Part shown: positions 26,039 through 38,137 of the stretch, in pieces | Layout of the letters: every line of letters starts with the position of its first letter | Numbering within the stretch: the stretch's first letter is position 1 | Assembly: GCA_905331475.1 (NCBI GenBank) | Contig: CAJNYU010000011.1 | Location: 242,183-306,182 of the forward strand | DNA length: 64,000 bases | Origin: Rotaria socialis | Lineage: Eukaryota; Rotifera; Eurotatoria; Philodinida; Philodinidae | Direction: 5' to 3' | Notes under the pieces: model-generated | Seen by the model: only the letters and a program-made list of their open reading frames with translations | Told to the model about the DNA's origin: nothing | The model's database searches: none | Made by a program: the position numbers and the translations under genes

Positions 26039-27791
26039 AGGCTTTTAGAGCTGTTGATGTTCGAAAAACTCTATTTACGTATTGTGTAGTGACAGGCTCT
26101 TATCAGTTTACTCAGGGGACAACTTTTATGCCGCTGACCTTCTTTAGTATTTAGGAAAAACTACTTAGATTTTCTTTCTCAGAAAAATTTTGTTTTTGAA
26201 AAGATGAACTTGTTAAAGAAGAATAGTAAAACTATTCAAATCCTCCTGTTTCAAGTAATTTTTAATATACGAGTTCAGTGTCAATAACGATGGACATGAC
26301 ATTCAAAATCAACTTATAAAATTTGAGCCGAAGGAAATTTACATTATTTTAAAATATTTTTCAGCATATATTCGATTTCCATTTTCATTCGTTCCTTGCT
26401 TGAAAGAAAAAAATGCTTTTTTGGTACCGATGTACTAAGAAGTGCGAGAGAATGGAAATTTGCTCTTAATCCTCATCGACAGAAAAACACAAGTATTCTG
26501 TTACTGAGTGCTCCTAATCTTGCAACAATTTTATTCTTTTTATTGAAGATTTCTAAAGATAAAGAAGACAAAGATGTTTATGTTCTGTTGCAGTGGCAAA
26601 GATACATAGAACTGAAAACAAAAGTACGGAGAACTGCAGGGACTTGCTTTTCTCACTCAATTTTATTTTCTGGACTTCTCAGTGGGGTGACATTTCGATA
26701 GAAAATATTTCAAAGTAACGTCAATATCATTTAGTTCAAGTTTCATGCTGATTTCGAATACGATGTCGATCTTTATTGAAACTGAATTCATTCGTTAAAA
26801 ACTACTTCAAACAAGAGTGCTTTAATGTGCTATGATATTCTACGTTCAAAAGTTCAGTTTTTCAAAAACAAAACGGTATTCAGAAAGAATATCTGATAGA
26901 TTCTCATTTAGACACTAGAGCACGTCCAATGGTATTGAATTTGTCTCCTAGGTAAGCTGAGAACATATTGTTGTGATACAGTACAAGAAATTAATATTTT
27001 CTTTTGAAATCGGATACTCTCAAAATATCAAATGTTCAAAATTATTAGTGCCTTAAAAGAAACCATCTTGGCAAATTTATTAAAATAGTACTCATTTTTT
27101 TTCATGGATTTCAATATTCTATATTGTCAAAATTTTCCTTAATTTTCGATTTAAGAAATTACCGATTCCTAGCTAAGCCAAGACACTCTATTGTCAATGC
27201 AAGAAACGAGAAGAAATTTTGGGCAATTTAGTATTGTAAACAATTTACTTTAAAGACTTTCAGTGTACTTCGAGATACGTTGAGGTACTTTTGCACTTTG
27301 AGTAGTAAAAGTACGATGTTTCCTTCTTGAGGCCTTGAGATAGTGAATATCACTTCCTGCAGAGAATTTAGATGCTTTGTATCAATCAATATCTATGTAA
27401 CATTAGTTTTCCCTCACATATACGTATATAATGAGGTCACAAACGTCTAATACTTTTACACTCTTGTATCCTGTGCTATCAGTTTATATGTTCAAATCAT
27501 CGTAAGACGTTATAATCCTTGATCTTACCGGCTACCAGAGTAACAAAAGAGAAGCAATTCAAGAATATGATAAATAGAAAGCAAGCATGAATGAACACTG
27601 TTAATGATTGAACTCTCCTCCTTCTTCGAAACTGATCTTGAAAAATTGATCAACATCGGCCGATTGCTATTTGTCTCACATATTCATTCCACCTCGCAAC
27701 ACATATCATATAGGGAACATGTAAGTGGTGATGTTGTTATTGATGTGAATGAATATAGTGAAAAAGAATATCCAAACTGAAAACCGTACTA
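26039..27791. other. Intergenic sequence within the mobile-element island
   Basis: AT-rich; one 101-codon frame (26396-26701, +) has no recognisable motif and no splice context. Nothing else identifiable. Confidence 0.5.
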
Positions 27792-28075
27792 CACTGGGAA
27801 AAAAATAGCACCATACGGAACCATTTTTGAAACGAATTCTAAACCCTCAAAAAGGTTTCGTAAAAGCCCAAGATAGTCTCAAAATTATTATCAAGAGTCC
27901 AGGAAACTTTTTCGAAGGTTTCGTGGAAAACCTACGAAACCTAAAAAAGGTTCAGAATTCGTTTCAAATCTCGAAACCCTTTTTAAGTTTCGTAGTGCCT
28001 GCGAAACCATTTTAAAGTTCAGTGAGAAAATTCGAAACTTTCTTGGTTCCGTGTGGTGCTATTTTTTTTTCAGTG
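27792..28075. mobile_element. TA-flanked MITE (Tc1/mariner-like ends)
   Basis: A 284-bp element starts CACTG and ends CAGTG. Its terminal inverted repeats of about 30 bp share AAAAATAGCACCA(T/C)ACGGAACC, and TA lies directly outside each end (27790-27791 and 28076-28077), as in Tc1/mariner insertions. The interior repeats CGAAAC/GTTTCG in both orientations. A 62-codon frame inside is an accident of this repetition. Confidence 0.8.
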
Positions 28076-28149
28076 TAGTAGTTAGACAAATACGAGATAT
28101 ATTATTTATTAAGAAATATGAACTTTTTAAGCAGACACATAATTATTCG

Positions 28150-29340
28150 TCATTTTCCAGAATTTGTCAAATAGTCGACCAACTTGAGCCAATCATCGAA
28201 CATTTTCGGATTTTTCGCACTCACATAGAACACATGATCGACTCCCTTGAGCCCAGCTTCGGCTATTTGAGTCTGAACTTATTGCTGAAATTTTGCTCGT
28301 TCCTCTTCATCTACTTGATCGAACTTGTTCACCACAATATCATAATGAAGATTGATGGCGTCCAGCAATTTCATCGTGCTCGTATTTTCTTTCACTGTCG
28401 TGGTAATCAGTACTAATCGTCGAGTTAAACCCTTCCAAAAGCCGACGTAATGCATACTGAGATGTGACATTTCATCGTTTCGTCCTGGAATGTCCCACAA
28501 AGTAAACCTTTCAGAATGATATGGTTTAATTTCCATCGTGGTTTCGCCAGAGCCTATCTCAGCCACTTTGGAACCCGACAGACTATTAGCTAAGCATTGT
28601 TGATTTACCAGTCGATGCCAAACCGAACAATCCAACATTATTGCCTTGCATTGGATGAGGCTGAGTATTACGAGCTAGTTGCACAAGAGCGGCTGTTGCT
28701 TCTTTGTCATGCTCTTGAAGAGCCTCAAATGAGTCGATCTTTTTATCCTTAATGTTTTGCCGATTTCGGCGTAACGTTTTATTAACTCAGCATATTTGAA
28801 CTTTTAACGATGCAATAATTCAATTTAACTTTCAAGTTTTACACTGCTCATCTCTTTTATCATACATACGGTTTTCGGCGCCCATAAGACTCTTGACAAA
28901 GTCGATCGCTAAAGGTATCAAAGGTAGCAATGCCATGGCACGATAAAGCAGTACCCAGGAGAATGAATCCTACCCTAGGATCTGATGAGTTCCGGTCGGT
29001 TCTTATTGGAATCCGACGGAGCTCTTCGGGAGGCGCAAGGAAACTATCGGATTATCGTCGGATTCCTGGTTCCGGAATCGATATCGGATCCTAATATCGG
29101 AAACTGATAAAATCCGACAGTACCCGCCAATCGGAACCGGAATGCTTCGAATTTCATTGGTTCCGACAATCGGATATCATTGGAAATACGACTATCGGAT
29201 CCGACATTGATTCCTCAACCAGGAATCCAACGGGATTTTGTTGGATGGTAGGACCCCATAGAATCCGATGGGATTCGGTATCGGATTGATTCAGCTGGGG
29301 ATTTGATCATTTAGATCATCGAAAAAGGTTTTGAATACAG
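28150..29340 (-). pseudogene. Decayed dynamin/IRG-like P-loop GTPase
   Basis: Minus-strand remnants of a GTPase. G1 reads GLFGLASTGKST, G3 DIPG, G4 VNKFD and G5 VSAKN, all in the normal order. The upstream part encodes a hydrophobic helix-like stretch (LLYRAMALLPLIPLAIDFV) ending SLMGAENRMYDK. Damage includes frame changes between that stretch and G1, one extra base just after the P-loop (near 28591-28594) and an in-frame TAA at 28279-28281 between G4 and G5. The coding sequence is also split by the element at 28954-29299. The arrangement resembles interferon-inducible (IRG) or dynamin-like GTPases; I cannot choose between them. Probably non-functional. Confidence 0.75.
28954..29299. mobile_element. 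CCCAGG-ended short-word element inserted in the GTPase pseudogene
   Basis: The left end reads CCCAGGAGAATGAATCC and the right end, reverse complemented, CCCAGCTGAATCAATCC. Left flank TA (28952-28953); right flank GA (29300-29301), consistent with a mutated TA duplication. The interior is saturated with TCGGA/TCCGA in more than a dozen copies of both orientations. No coding capacity. Removing the element with one TA restores an uninterrupted reading frame across the GTPase relic, which supports the boundaries. Confidence 0.7.
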
Positions 29341-29639
29341 GATGTGAAAAGTCAGTATGCCGTCTTTATTCTCTCTATTTAACCATCCTCTACTTAAAGA
29401 TCAAATTCCATGAATTCAAATTCAAGTACTACTTCAAAGCGAACAACGAATTCAAAATCAATTAATACTTTAACCCGAACAACGGATTCCACTTCAAAGT
29501 TTGTGTTTATCATGTTTATATTGTACAAATTTCATTCTTGTTGTAGAAACATATCATCAACATCATCCAATAAAAAGAAAACAACACCCGGCAGACAAAA
29601 GTAATACTATTAAAAACTTTATTTTCTTACATGAAAATG

Positions 29640-30554
29640 TTCTATTGTGGTACCATGTTAATAGTTCGTTGCGGTGTTCAACTGCCGACGATGTACTTGC
29701 ACCTAATCAGCGATTATCATTATCACCATCATTTTGCAATGCACCCAATGTTTCGAAAACTACGTTTCCTATTCACTCTCTAGTGGAGGGCTCTCTTGAA
29801 TATAGAGAAATGAAGCGTCTGTATTTAGGTGAAAAACAACAAACAGAAGAATGGCGCAAGGACTGCAATGTTCTGAAGCGACAAGTAGCTTATCTCAAGT
29901 CGAGCACGATTCGTAAGTGTAGTATTTTCTTCGTTTAGTGATAAGAAGTATATATTTTCAACTAGCGATCAAACAATGATTAGAAAGTACTTAATGAGAT
30001 ATTTTCTTTAATAATGTGAACAGACATAAACTAATTCTGGTTGGAAAAGCCTGTTATATTGTTAAAGCATTTCTTCCATTTATCGAATCTTCTAGAAGGT
30101 AGTGCGAAGGAAAATTTCAAAAGTTCCTAGAGAACAATTAGAAAACATTTACAGCGAGTTTATCTGCCATCCATTGAGTAATTCAATTTTTCTATCTTTA
30201 CTTAGTCTATGTGCGTGGTCTTCATAGGAATTTAAATTTTACAAGAACTGACATGAGAAAAGCAATAGGAACTTCAATTAGAAGCGCAACATGTGAATTA
30301 CGCAAAATCGAACGTCATCGACAACATCAATTGAATTCTTCACAAGATGATGAGAATGTAGATTCTAATGAATCTGATCAAGCACGAAACGCGAGCAACG
30401 ACATGGAAATATTTTCAGATGGAGATGGTGATATTGCAGACCCTGATGATGATGTCGATGACTTTGACAACGAAGACGATGGTGCTAGTGAGAAAGAAGA
30501 TCTTGTGAATTGTGATTGATGAAGACATTGATGATGAAGATGATCACTTTCAAG
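29640..30554 (+). pseudogene. Leading ORF fragments of a transposon, coiled-coil plus acidic region
   Basis: A segment ending near 29910 encodes a charged, coiled-coil-like stretch (MKRLYLGEKQQTEEWRKDCN), then a GTAAGT donor. An acceptor at about 30207 joins in phase to YVRGLHRNLNFTRTDMRK and a long acidic Asp/Glu region ending at a TGA at 30517-30519. One extra base just before that stop closes the frame; in the shifted frame the acidic tract continues (VIDEDIDDEDDHFQ) to a GTAAAG donor. It lies on the same strand just upstream of the CACTA-like transposase and probably belongs to the same element. Identity otherwise unknown. Confidence 0.4.
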
Positions 30555-31137
30555 TAAAGTTTATGATATAAATACACACATCGAGACGACATTAATATTA
30601 CCTTTTTTAAAATTAAAACACGTTTTTTTTGCTTATTCATTATTTTATCTTTTGCTTTGTATTGTTATCTGTATTGAAATAGCTGATCTCGTTTCAGTGA
30701 ACAGTGTATTATTTGTTTTTATTCATGTTTTGTAACTTTAAAAGATGTGTGCTTTCATTTGCCCAGCTTTTATATATACTTTCAGTAAAATCAAAACTAT
30801 CTTTACGATGATGAAAGCATTTTTTATATTGATATCAGAAACATAAATGAAAACTTATAACATATGACTATTTTCGTATTAAAAAAGAATATCGGATAAA
30901 ATCTGGATGTATATATATATTCAAAGTTATCAATTATGTTCATACGATTTTATATGCTACATCAACATCTGCAGGCTCGAAAGAGCAAAATGGTGTACTT
31001 GATCGAGATCAATTACGTCGGAAAACTAGGAAAGAATCTTTTTGAATAAAACAATGAATATTTAATGACACACATTAATCGAATTCATAGATATCTGTAA
31101 ACAGGACCCGCGCGACCAGCGGGATGAGGAGGGGTGT

Positions 31138-31211
<74 letters not shown>

Positions 31212-31217
31212 GGGGGN
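31138..31217. repeat. 73-nt poly-G run ending at an undetermined base
   Basis: Bases 31138-31210 are all G, then TGGGGG and an N at 31217. Such runs form G-quadruplexes and break sequencing. The N suggests a joined or unresolved assembly point, so sequence continuity here is doubtful. The poly-Gly and poly-Pro frames over it are meaningless. Confidence 0.9.
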
Positions 31218-31353
31218 TTGTTCGTATTTCACCGTATTACGACACGGAGATTTACGATCGTAATACGGAGCCATGTAATACGGCCAAATACGGCGATTTA
31301 CCGTCGTATACGGCAGAATACGGGCCGTATACGGACGTCGTAAAGCTCGTCCT
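31218..31353. mobile_element. TACGG-rich element fragment
   Basis: About 120 bp in which TACGG/CCGTA occurs roughly every 8-12 bp in both orientations, ending CGTCCTGGG. The terminal CCTGGG is the reverse complement of the CCCAGG ends of the neighbouring elements. The left end is hidden by the poly-G/N junction (a possible partner, ACCCGCGCGACC, lies at about 31106). Boundaries tentative. Confidence 0.4.
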
Positions 31354-34300
31354 GGGAATACATGAGCAAAATGAAGAGCTGAGCAGTAGTTCAACCACGC
31401 CCGAAGATCCTATCGACTATGAATCTGATACTAACTTATGTTCGATGATGTCAGATGATGATCATGAACGCAACTCATATCAACCAGCACAAGATCCTGC
31501 TACTGATAATGCCCAATCTTTTCTACCTGATGCTAGACAGATCTCAATTGCTCTTGCTCTTTTTCGACATAGGCACAGCTTATCAAAGTCATGTATTAAT
31601 GATTTATGTGAATTGCTACGCTATCTTGGTGTAAAAGGTGTACCAACTGATTTTCGTTCCATAGAGCGAAATATTCTACAAAACTAACAGAACATTTTGC
31701 AGAGTAAAAAATACACTGTTTGTTCGAAATGTGGTAACAAAGGGAATATTACATCAAAATGTGAGAATGTCAAGTGTATGTCAAGTGCTGATTTTCAATC
31801 AACCTCAACAGCGCTATGCATACTTAAACTTCTGCCACAAATAACATCGACTTTAGAGCGGTAGGCTATTTTACCTGAACCAGATAATGATTGTTCAAGA
31901 ATACGCGATGTTCAGGAAGGTGAAGTACGACGTAATATTGCTGTTCAAGAATTAATCCGTGATCCAAGAAAGAAAATAGTAACACTTCTTTTAAATAGCG
32001 ACGGTATTGTTTTAAAGAAACTGAGTCGTTCAATTTGGGTTACTTGTATGATCATTAATGAATTACCACGAGCTGTTAGATTTAACATTAATAACATAAT
32101 AATTTGTTCGATATCCATGGGTTGTAGTAAACCTAAAAAACGCGAATTTCAAAGCTTTATAGCTGATTGGGTGTATGAGTTACGCCAATTGGAACTTGGT
32201 TTTCATGTGTCTCCACTGAATTCTAATAAAAATTTTGTGAAAATGTATGCTTATCTAATTGCAGCAACACTTGACAAGCCTGCTCAAGCGCTACTGATGA
32301 ATATCAATGATCCTGTAGGCTTTCACAGTTGTGTTCGATGTACAATTAGAGGTATAGTGTTAAATCTCTGATCATTTATGAGAACAGCCTAAGCATTATA
32401 TTGATATATTATCAAAAGCGGAAGTGTATCGTGTGACTTTAAACTTTAGTATACATATATATTTCATCGAGGTTAATCTTTTAGACAATGTTATACGACT
32501 TCATAATACAATTATGTCGATGTTGCATCTTCGGGAAAACATTTTGTATAAGTTCTTTTAACTAAAAGGAAAAAGAAATAAAGAATAATTTAATAGAACC
32601 ATCGGCTTCATATTTATGGTTTCGTTTAATAAAAGTAACGTAGAAAAAAAATTCGTCGAAGTTGTAGCCTCGTTGAATATTGTAACGTGACAATGCATTT
32701 ATAAACTCACTAGCAATTCTATTCAAAATAGCTCTAGAAAAATATCCATCTATTTTATTTTGTTAATTAATGCTAGAACATGCCTGGATAGAGTCGAATT
32801 TCTTATGTTATTTTTACAGGGAAATATGTGCAAAGTGGAAATGGAACCATTCGGGTGTTTATTAAAAGTACAGAAGATGATATTGAAAATAGAAGTAATG
32901 TGTTGTACGACAAACATATTTTTATATTATCAAAAGTAAATGACTGGCTTGTTCAAATAGGGGAAAGTATTGCTTCTTTGATTGACTAGAGAAAATCAAA
33001 ATTAAAACCGAATGAAAACGATCATGCCTGTGGTCAACAGGGTCCCTGTCTCTTACGTGATCTATCGTATTTCAATGTTGGTCAATCTTGTGTTGCCGAT
33101 TCACTTCGCAACGTTTATGCTGGAACGTTTGTAAGCATTCTTTCATGAAAAGTGGCGAAGAAAAATTGAATAACATAGTGTATCATGGCTCTCTTTTAAA
33201 ATATTAAGCATGAAACTTAAATTAGGATACTGATTTTAATGGCAAATATAATTTTCCTCACTAGAGAGTGTCATAACACAATTTCTTAGATGAGGGCTGG
33301 CGGCAAGATCTCGCAAAACTCAAACCCGATAGTTGTTAGTCAATCAAACACGTTGGAGTGGTTAGTTTGAAATTTAATAAATTAAAAGCATAAAAGTTCT
33401 CTAGAAATCTTTCTGAAAAATGACGATATTAAACAATGTAGAAAGAAAACAAAGATCGCTAAGAAATCAGTATCTCAATTTGAGTTAGGCACTCATATTG
33501 TAAGAGGAATACAATGTGTAGGTATTCATTTTTTTCCACTAATTTATATATACATAGCCCATATTTTCCTTATTAATATTTGATAGAAGCGTTTATTGGA
33601 ACTATGGTTTAAAAGTCGTCGTCAAGCCTTTTCTATGCACAAAAGTTTGCATTTGATCGAGATTAAATTGGACTCAATTCGCTATCCTTCTACAACATAC
33701 CATCTACCGTCTCAGTTGAGATACTTTCAAACATATAAAAGAAATGAATATCGACTGACATTGTTATTCGGTTATCAGTAAGTCTTTCATATATTATTGA
33801 TGTAGCAGGGGCTTTATCCAGAAGACAAAGATGTTCATTGATTATTAATCAAGCAGCTGTTAAACTAAAGAACAATGAATCAATAATTTGAGACATCTGA
33901 AGAACAAATCCTAGAGGAAAATTATTTTACTAGTCTTGTTTTCTGCACATTTACTCTAATCGTTCAAACAGGAGTATGAAAAATACCATTGATCTTTAGT
34001 AGGGTAAAAATTGCTTGAAAGATAAAGAGAATTAATTTTTTATTTACATACATACATATATACTTACATAGATATTTTAAATCATTTCTTCCTATTCCAT
34101 ATTACAAACATCTGGAGCTGTTAGAGTACGCAATGAATTTATCTGAATCATCGGTTCTATGCCAAAGTACCATTGTAACAATTGAGATTTTGCTAAATGA
34201 ATTCGACAAATTATTTCCATTGTTATACTCAGTAAGTAGACCATTTTGCTTGCCTCACAATGCTATAACACATATTGATTGTGAGAATAAATAAACATTT

Positions 34301-34541
34301 CATAGTTAAGATTTTTACAGCAGCATATAGCATGTTTATACTGAGTTTTTAAACTTAGTTATTAAGGAATGATTTATTTGTATCAACCGGTGTTGGATTT
34401 AGAATTTTTTTTTTTATTTTTTTATTTTTATTTATTTTTATTATTTATTATTTTATATTATTTTATTCTATTTTTTTTTCTTATAGATTCTAAGTTGGCT
34501 GTTATTCCTTTATTTTATAATCGACGTTTCGAAGAATATAT

Positions 34542-34717
34542 CAGTGGCGGATCCAGAAAATCTGTAAGGGGGTGGCGCTTCTGGCCAAAAAACGGTTTTT
34601 CAAGTCTATTTGAGGCATTAAGACTCTAATCTGTTTCGTTTCTGCTGAGAAAAATCGAAAAAGATTTCTTAAGGGGGTGGCGATCGCCGGGTAGCCTAAC
34701 TGGTGGATCCGCCACTG
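34542..34717. mobile_element. hAT-type MITE with perfect 8-bp target duplication
   Basis: A 176-bp element starts CAGTGGCGGATCCA and ends with the near-complementary TGGATCCGCCACTG. GAATATAT flanks it on both sides (34534-34541 and 34718-34725), a perfect 8-bp duplication characteristic of hAT insertions. The interior has two GGGGGTGGCG motifs. The matching place in the opposite arm of the inverted duplication is an empty site. Confidence 0.93.
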
Positions 34718-34887
34718 GAATATATCTTCTTTTTCAAGATTTAAATTTTATAGAACGAATAGTTCTGAATTTGTAACGTTGAACTGTTACATTTATATTA
34801 TGTTTGAGAAAGAGAACTTTTATTTATCTCTACACATGTTGTTTGGGGGTATAGGAATCACAATCCTATTCGCTCTACAGAACAATA

Positions 34888-35184
34888 CCCAGGTCAAACA
34901 GTCCGGCTTGGAAACGGCCGGTTCCGGGTAGTTCCGTTGATTTTGTGGAAGCAGTATTCCGGTTGGAAATTTTTCGCATTTTTTCCGGTGATTTCCGATC
35001 AATTCCTGCCGGAAAGCACCGGAACTTGGCAGAAATTCGCCGGAAAAGTCCGACCGTATTTTTGATCGGAATACTACTTCCATGTTCCAGCGATTTCCCG
35101 TGTTTTCCTGCAGGATATGGTGACTTTCCCGCATATTCCCTGGAGTATCCTACGGGATCCAGTGGCCGGAATGTTTGACCCGGG
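34888..35184. mobile_element. CCC(A/G)GG-ended, TA-flanked short-word element
   Basis: A 297-bp element with ends CCCAGGTCAAACAGTCCGG and, reverse complemented, CCCGGGTCAAACATTCCGG. TA lies immediately outside both ends (34886-34887 and 35185-35186). The interior is dense in CCGG, TTCCGG and CCGGAA. No coding capacity. It forms the centre of the larger inverted duplication. Confidence 0.75.
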
Positions 35185-37186
35185 TAACAGAACAGCCGTT
35201 ATTCTCTTTCTCAAATATAATATAAATGTAACAGTTCAACGTTACAAATTCAGAACTATTCGTTCTATAAAATTTAAATCTTGAAAATGAAAATATATTC
35301 TTCGAAACGTCGATTATAAAATAAAGGAATAACAACCAACTTAGAATCGATAAGAAAAAAAAATAGAATAAAATAAAATAAAATAAATTCTAAATCCAAC
35401 ACCGGTTGATACAAATAAATCATTCCTTAATAACTAAGTCTAAAAACTCAGTATAAACATGCTATATGCTGCTGTAAAAATCTTAACTATGATTTCTAAA
35501 TTATTGCCCATAAACACAAACAATTAAATAAACATTTTCTCTAATATTACTGAATGAGTGAATATTCGCCATTATAATTTCGTTCGAATCACTCATGAGA
35601 TATGAACAGCGGTAGTTTGTGCCATATATAAATGATGACTCTCACTTTTTAAGGCATAATATATGAATTTGACAAAAAAAAGAAATTTTTTTACGTTCGC
35701 ATACATGTATATCGTGTAGGGATTGGATTACACTCGACTCAATGTGTGAAAAAAAGAATAACTCCTAATTGTCTTATTTTGAATTTTTCTTGGGTGATGT
35801 TACAATATACAAAATAATTGTTCAACCCAGAAATACACGCATCTATCAAAAAGCAAATTCATCTTTTTATTAAAGTGTGGATCTCTGTTTGATTGGACTA
35901 AAACTAACTCAGTAAATACTCTTTTCGTCGCGTTAAGATTTTTTTGTGAAGATTTCTGCTTTCATCAATAATTCACTCATTGTGAATTCTTCCATAATAA
36001 ATATTTATTAAAGATTTTGGCTGCTTTAAAATACATTACTTGTGTCTGAAAAATCACAATCTCTTGTTTCACTCTATTCTGGTCTGCTTGTGGGATAAAA
36101 CAAGACTTTATAGGTGTGATGAAGATAAGAAATATTGTGAGCGAATTTTAGGACGTTTGTCCTACGCAATTATTGACTATTTATGTATCTCTACTCGTGC
36201 TTAATGATAAAACTAGCCGTCGTTGATGTCCTCCAAATGGATGTGAATGAGAACGAAACAAGGCAGACTGGTTCCATCTCTGATCATTAGGGTATATCAG
36301 CTCGTTTTCAGCATGTCCCACCTTTTTGAATTGTATATTTTTCAAAGTCAACAATCTTTAGGAAAAATCAATGACGTCTGTCGCACATTCCATGGTGCAT
36401 GTACCTCAAACGCTAAAATATTTCGGTCCAGTGCAGAACTATTCAACGTTTAACTTCGAAAGCGTAATTGGTATGTTTTGAAGGCACAACAATTATTCTT
36501 TTCATTAAAGTGGTTGTCTACTGTGCGTTATTATAGGTTCTATAGTTCAATCAGTAAATGGACCTAATCTGATCGTTTCTGAATTGACAAATAACATAAA
36601 CATTTTAAAATGTGCTACAGTTGAACTTGATACTATAGATTACGCTGCACCTCTTCATTTATTCATATGTCGTCTGTTTTCTCCAAAGCGTCAAGCACTT
36701 CCAAGACAAGTAACAACCAAACAAAATAAATCTATTCGTCTTGGTTGTAGATTAGAATTACCAAATGATCATATCGTAATGGCCTACTTAGGAGAAAAAC
36801 AAATTTTTAACTTCTCTCTTCATGGAACATGTTGGAAAAATAATGTTCAATTCTCTGTTTATGAATCTAGCTCAAATAGTAGCAATTGTGATTCTTGTGT
36901 GTTATTCAAAGAGAAGCATGAGACGAATTGCGGATTTATTATGGCTATCATTCATAATTCAAGGAAACAATGTTATGCAGTAGTTCATACAATAAGAATT
37001 GATGGGCGAGATTTTCTCTCAATCAAAAAGAAAAATGTTGTCAATCCATTCATATTCTGGGAACAACTAACTGACCCACCACATATCGTAAGAATTGATA
37101 TAAACGATATTACTGTAAAGCTTGCGCATAGTAAACAGGATATTTTTCATTTTTTTCAATTTCCAAACACAGTGGAGAGTACTTAA

Positions 37187-38137
37187 ATAAAGATTGATTT
37201 ATGTTTTTTTCGTGCGATGAAATTATCTTTCTTTTCAGAAGCCTTAGAACCATTTTCTTTCAACTATTGCTTCTCTTCTTAATAGAGATTTTATTATTCT
37301 ATTTTCTTCTTATTTAGTTTTTACACCAAATCCTTTTCGCTTTTATCTTATCGAATGCTAAACTGAACCAGGTTATCACGACCATTGATACAAGACGTAG
37401 AAAAAGTCAATTTCAGAGCAAGTTTAACACATAGTTGCAAATATAGCGTTAAAATGCAAAACTTCTCGCGATCGATTCATTCTAATAACTGCATTATACC
37501 ACTAATAAAAAATATCTGCGCTTTAATGGGAAAAGTAACAGTATTCGGTTGTAAAAAAACGCGTTTTTATCTCTTCAGCGATTAAACGATACCACGCATA
37601 CTAATGTGATAAAATATAGCCAGAGAACGGAAATGAAAATTTCGGTTTTGAAAACGCTTACAATTCTTCGATTTTCAGAGTTGCCATGATATATTTTATA
37701 GAAAATCAAACGAAAAATAAATCAACACGTTAAAACCATAAAAAACTCCTATTTCCTGTACATGTTAACGTCAATAGTTCAATACTCTAAACACGAAAAG
37801 AAAAATTCTATTTAAAAATGTCTGGTATTCAAGAATTTTGGTTAACATCACGCATGCCAAACGAAATAATCGTTCAAACGCTATCAAAATGCCAATTTAA
37901 ATCGTTTATGAGGATGGATATAATGACTGCAAAGAATTTGCGAGTTTTCATGTCGTTAAAAACGGAATATTCGCGTTTGCACGGGCACTCCCCCAAAAGT
38001 GCCTCAAAAAGTACATAAATGTGGTTTTTGTGGTGTGCAAACACGTTTTTGAGAAATTTTATCTGCTTGGGAAATATACCGTTTTGACATCGTTTACCGT
38101 CGATAAACAGACAGTAAACGAGTCCGTTTTGATCAAC
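37187..38137. other. Sequence 3' of the transposase relic, AAACG/CGTTT-rich
   Basis: AT-rich with many AAACG/CGTTT words, densest at 38080-38135. A CCAGGTTATCA at 37367 and the inverse TTGATCAACCTGGG ending at 38143 could be ends of another element of the CCCAGG group, but the match is short. A 66-codon frame at 37818 (+) is unrecognised. No firm feature. Confidence 0.35.

Larger units (their letters stand above)
34300..35493. repeat. Inverted duplication, arms 34300-34816 and 35201-35493
   Basis: The two arms are reverse complements at high identity. Shared landmarks are CATAGTTAAGATTTTTACAG at the outer ends, CAACCGGTGTTGGATTTAGA mid-arm, CGACGTTTCGAAGAATATAT, and GAACTGTTACATTTATATTA near the centre. 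The left arm is longer because it carries the MITE at 34542-34717 and a longer T-rich tract. The spacer holds a separate TA-flanked element (34888-35184). It sits inside the broken transposase gene. Non-coding. Confidence 0.85.
31354..37186 (+). pseudogene. Broken CACTA/EnSpm-like transposase gene
   Basis: Recognisable transposase pieces in order on the plus strand: HSLSKSCINDLCELLRYLG; Cys-rich CSKCGNKGNITSKCENVKC; the catalytic-domain core SIWVTCMIINELPRAVRF to DPVGFHSCVRC (to 32351); then 32820-33130; 33587-33777 (LHLIEIKLDSIRYPSTTYHL); about 34110-34231 (LLEYAMNLSESSVL); about 36380-36470 (HVPQTLKYFGPVQNYSTFNF); and 36537-37186. Introns have GT-AG borders and mostly consistent phases. In-frame stops lie at 31685-31687, 31861-31863 and 32988-32990, and the 34.3-35.5 kb inverted duplication has invaded it. 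The INELP and C-x2-C blocks match animal EnSpm/CACTA (Transposase_21-like) proteins as I recall them. The final 200-codon exon is intact. Non-functional as it stands. Confidence 0.65.

Noticed and set aside
26396-26701. 101-codon frame in the mobile-element island
   Set aside because: No recognisable motif, no splice context, no flanking signals; within chance for an AT-rich 64-kb window.
27827-28015. 62-codon frame inside the TA-flanked MITE
   Set aside because: Arises from repeated CGAAAC words between the inverted ends; no homology to a protein.
31062-31394. Poly-Pro/poly-Gly open frames over the G run
   Set aside because: Produced entirely by the homopolymer and crossing an N; no coding signal.
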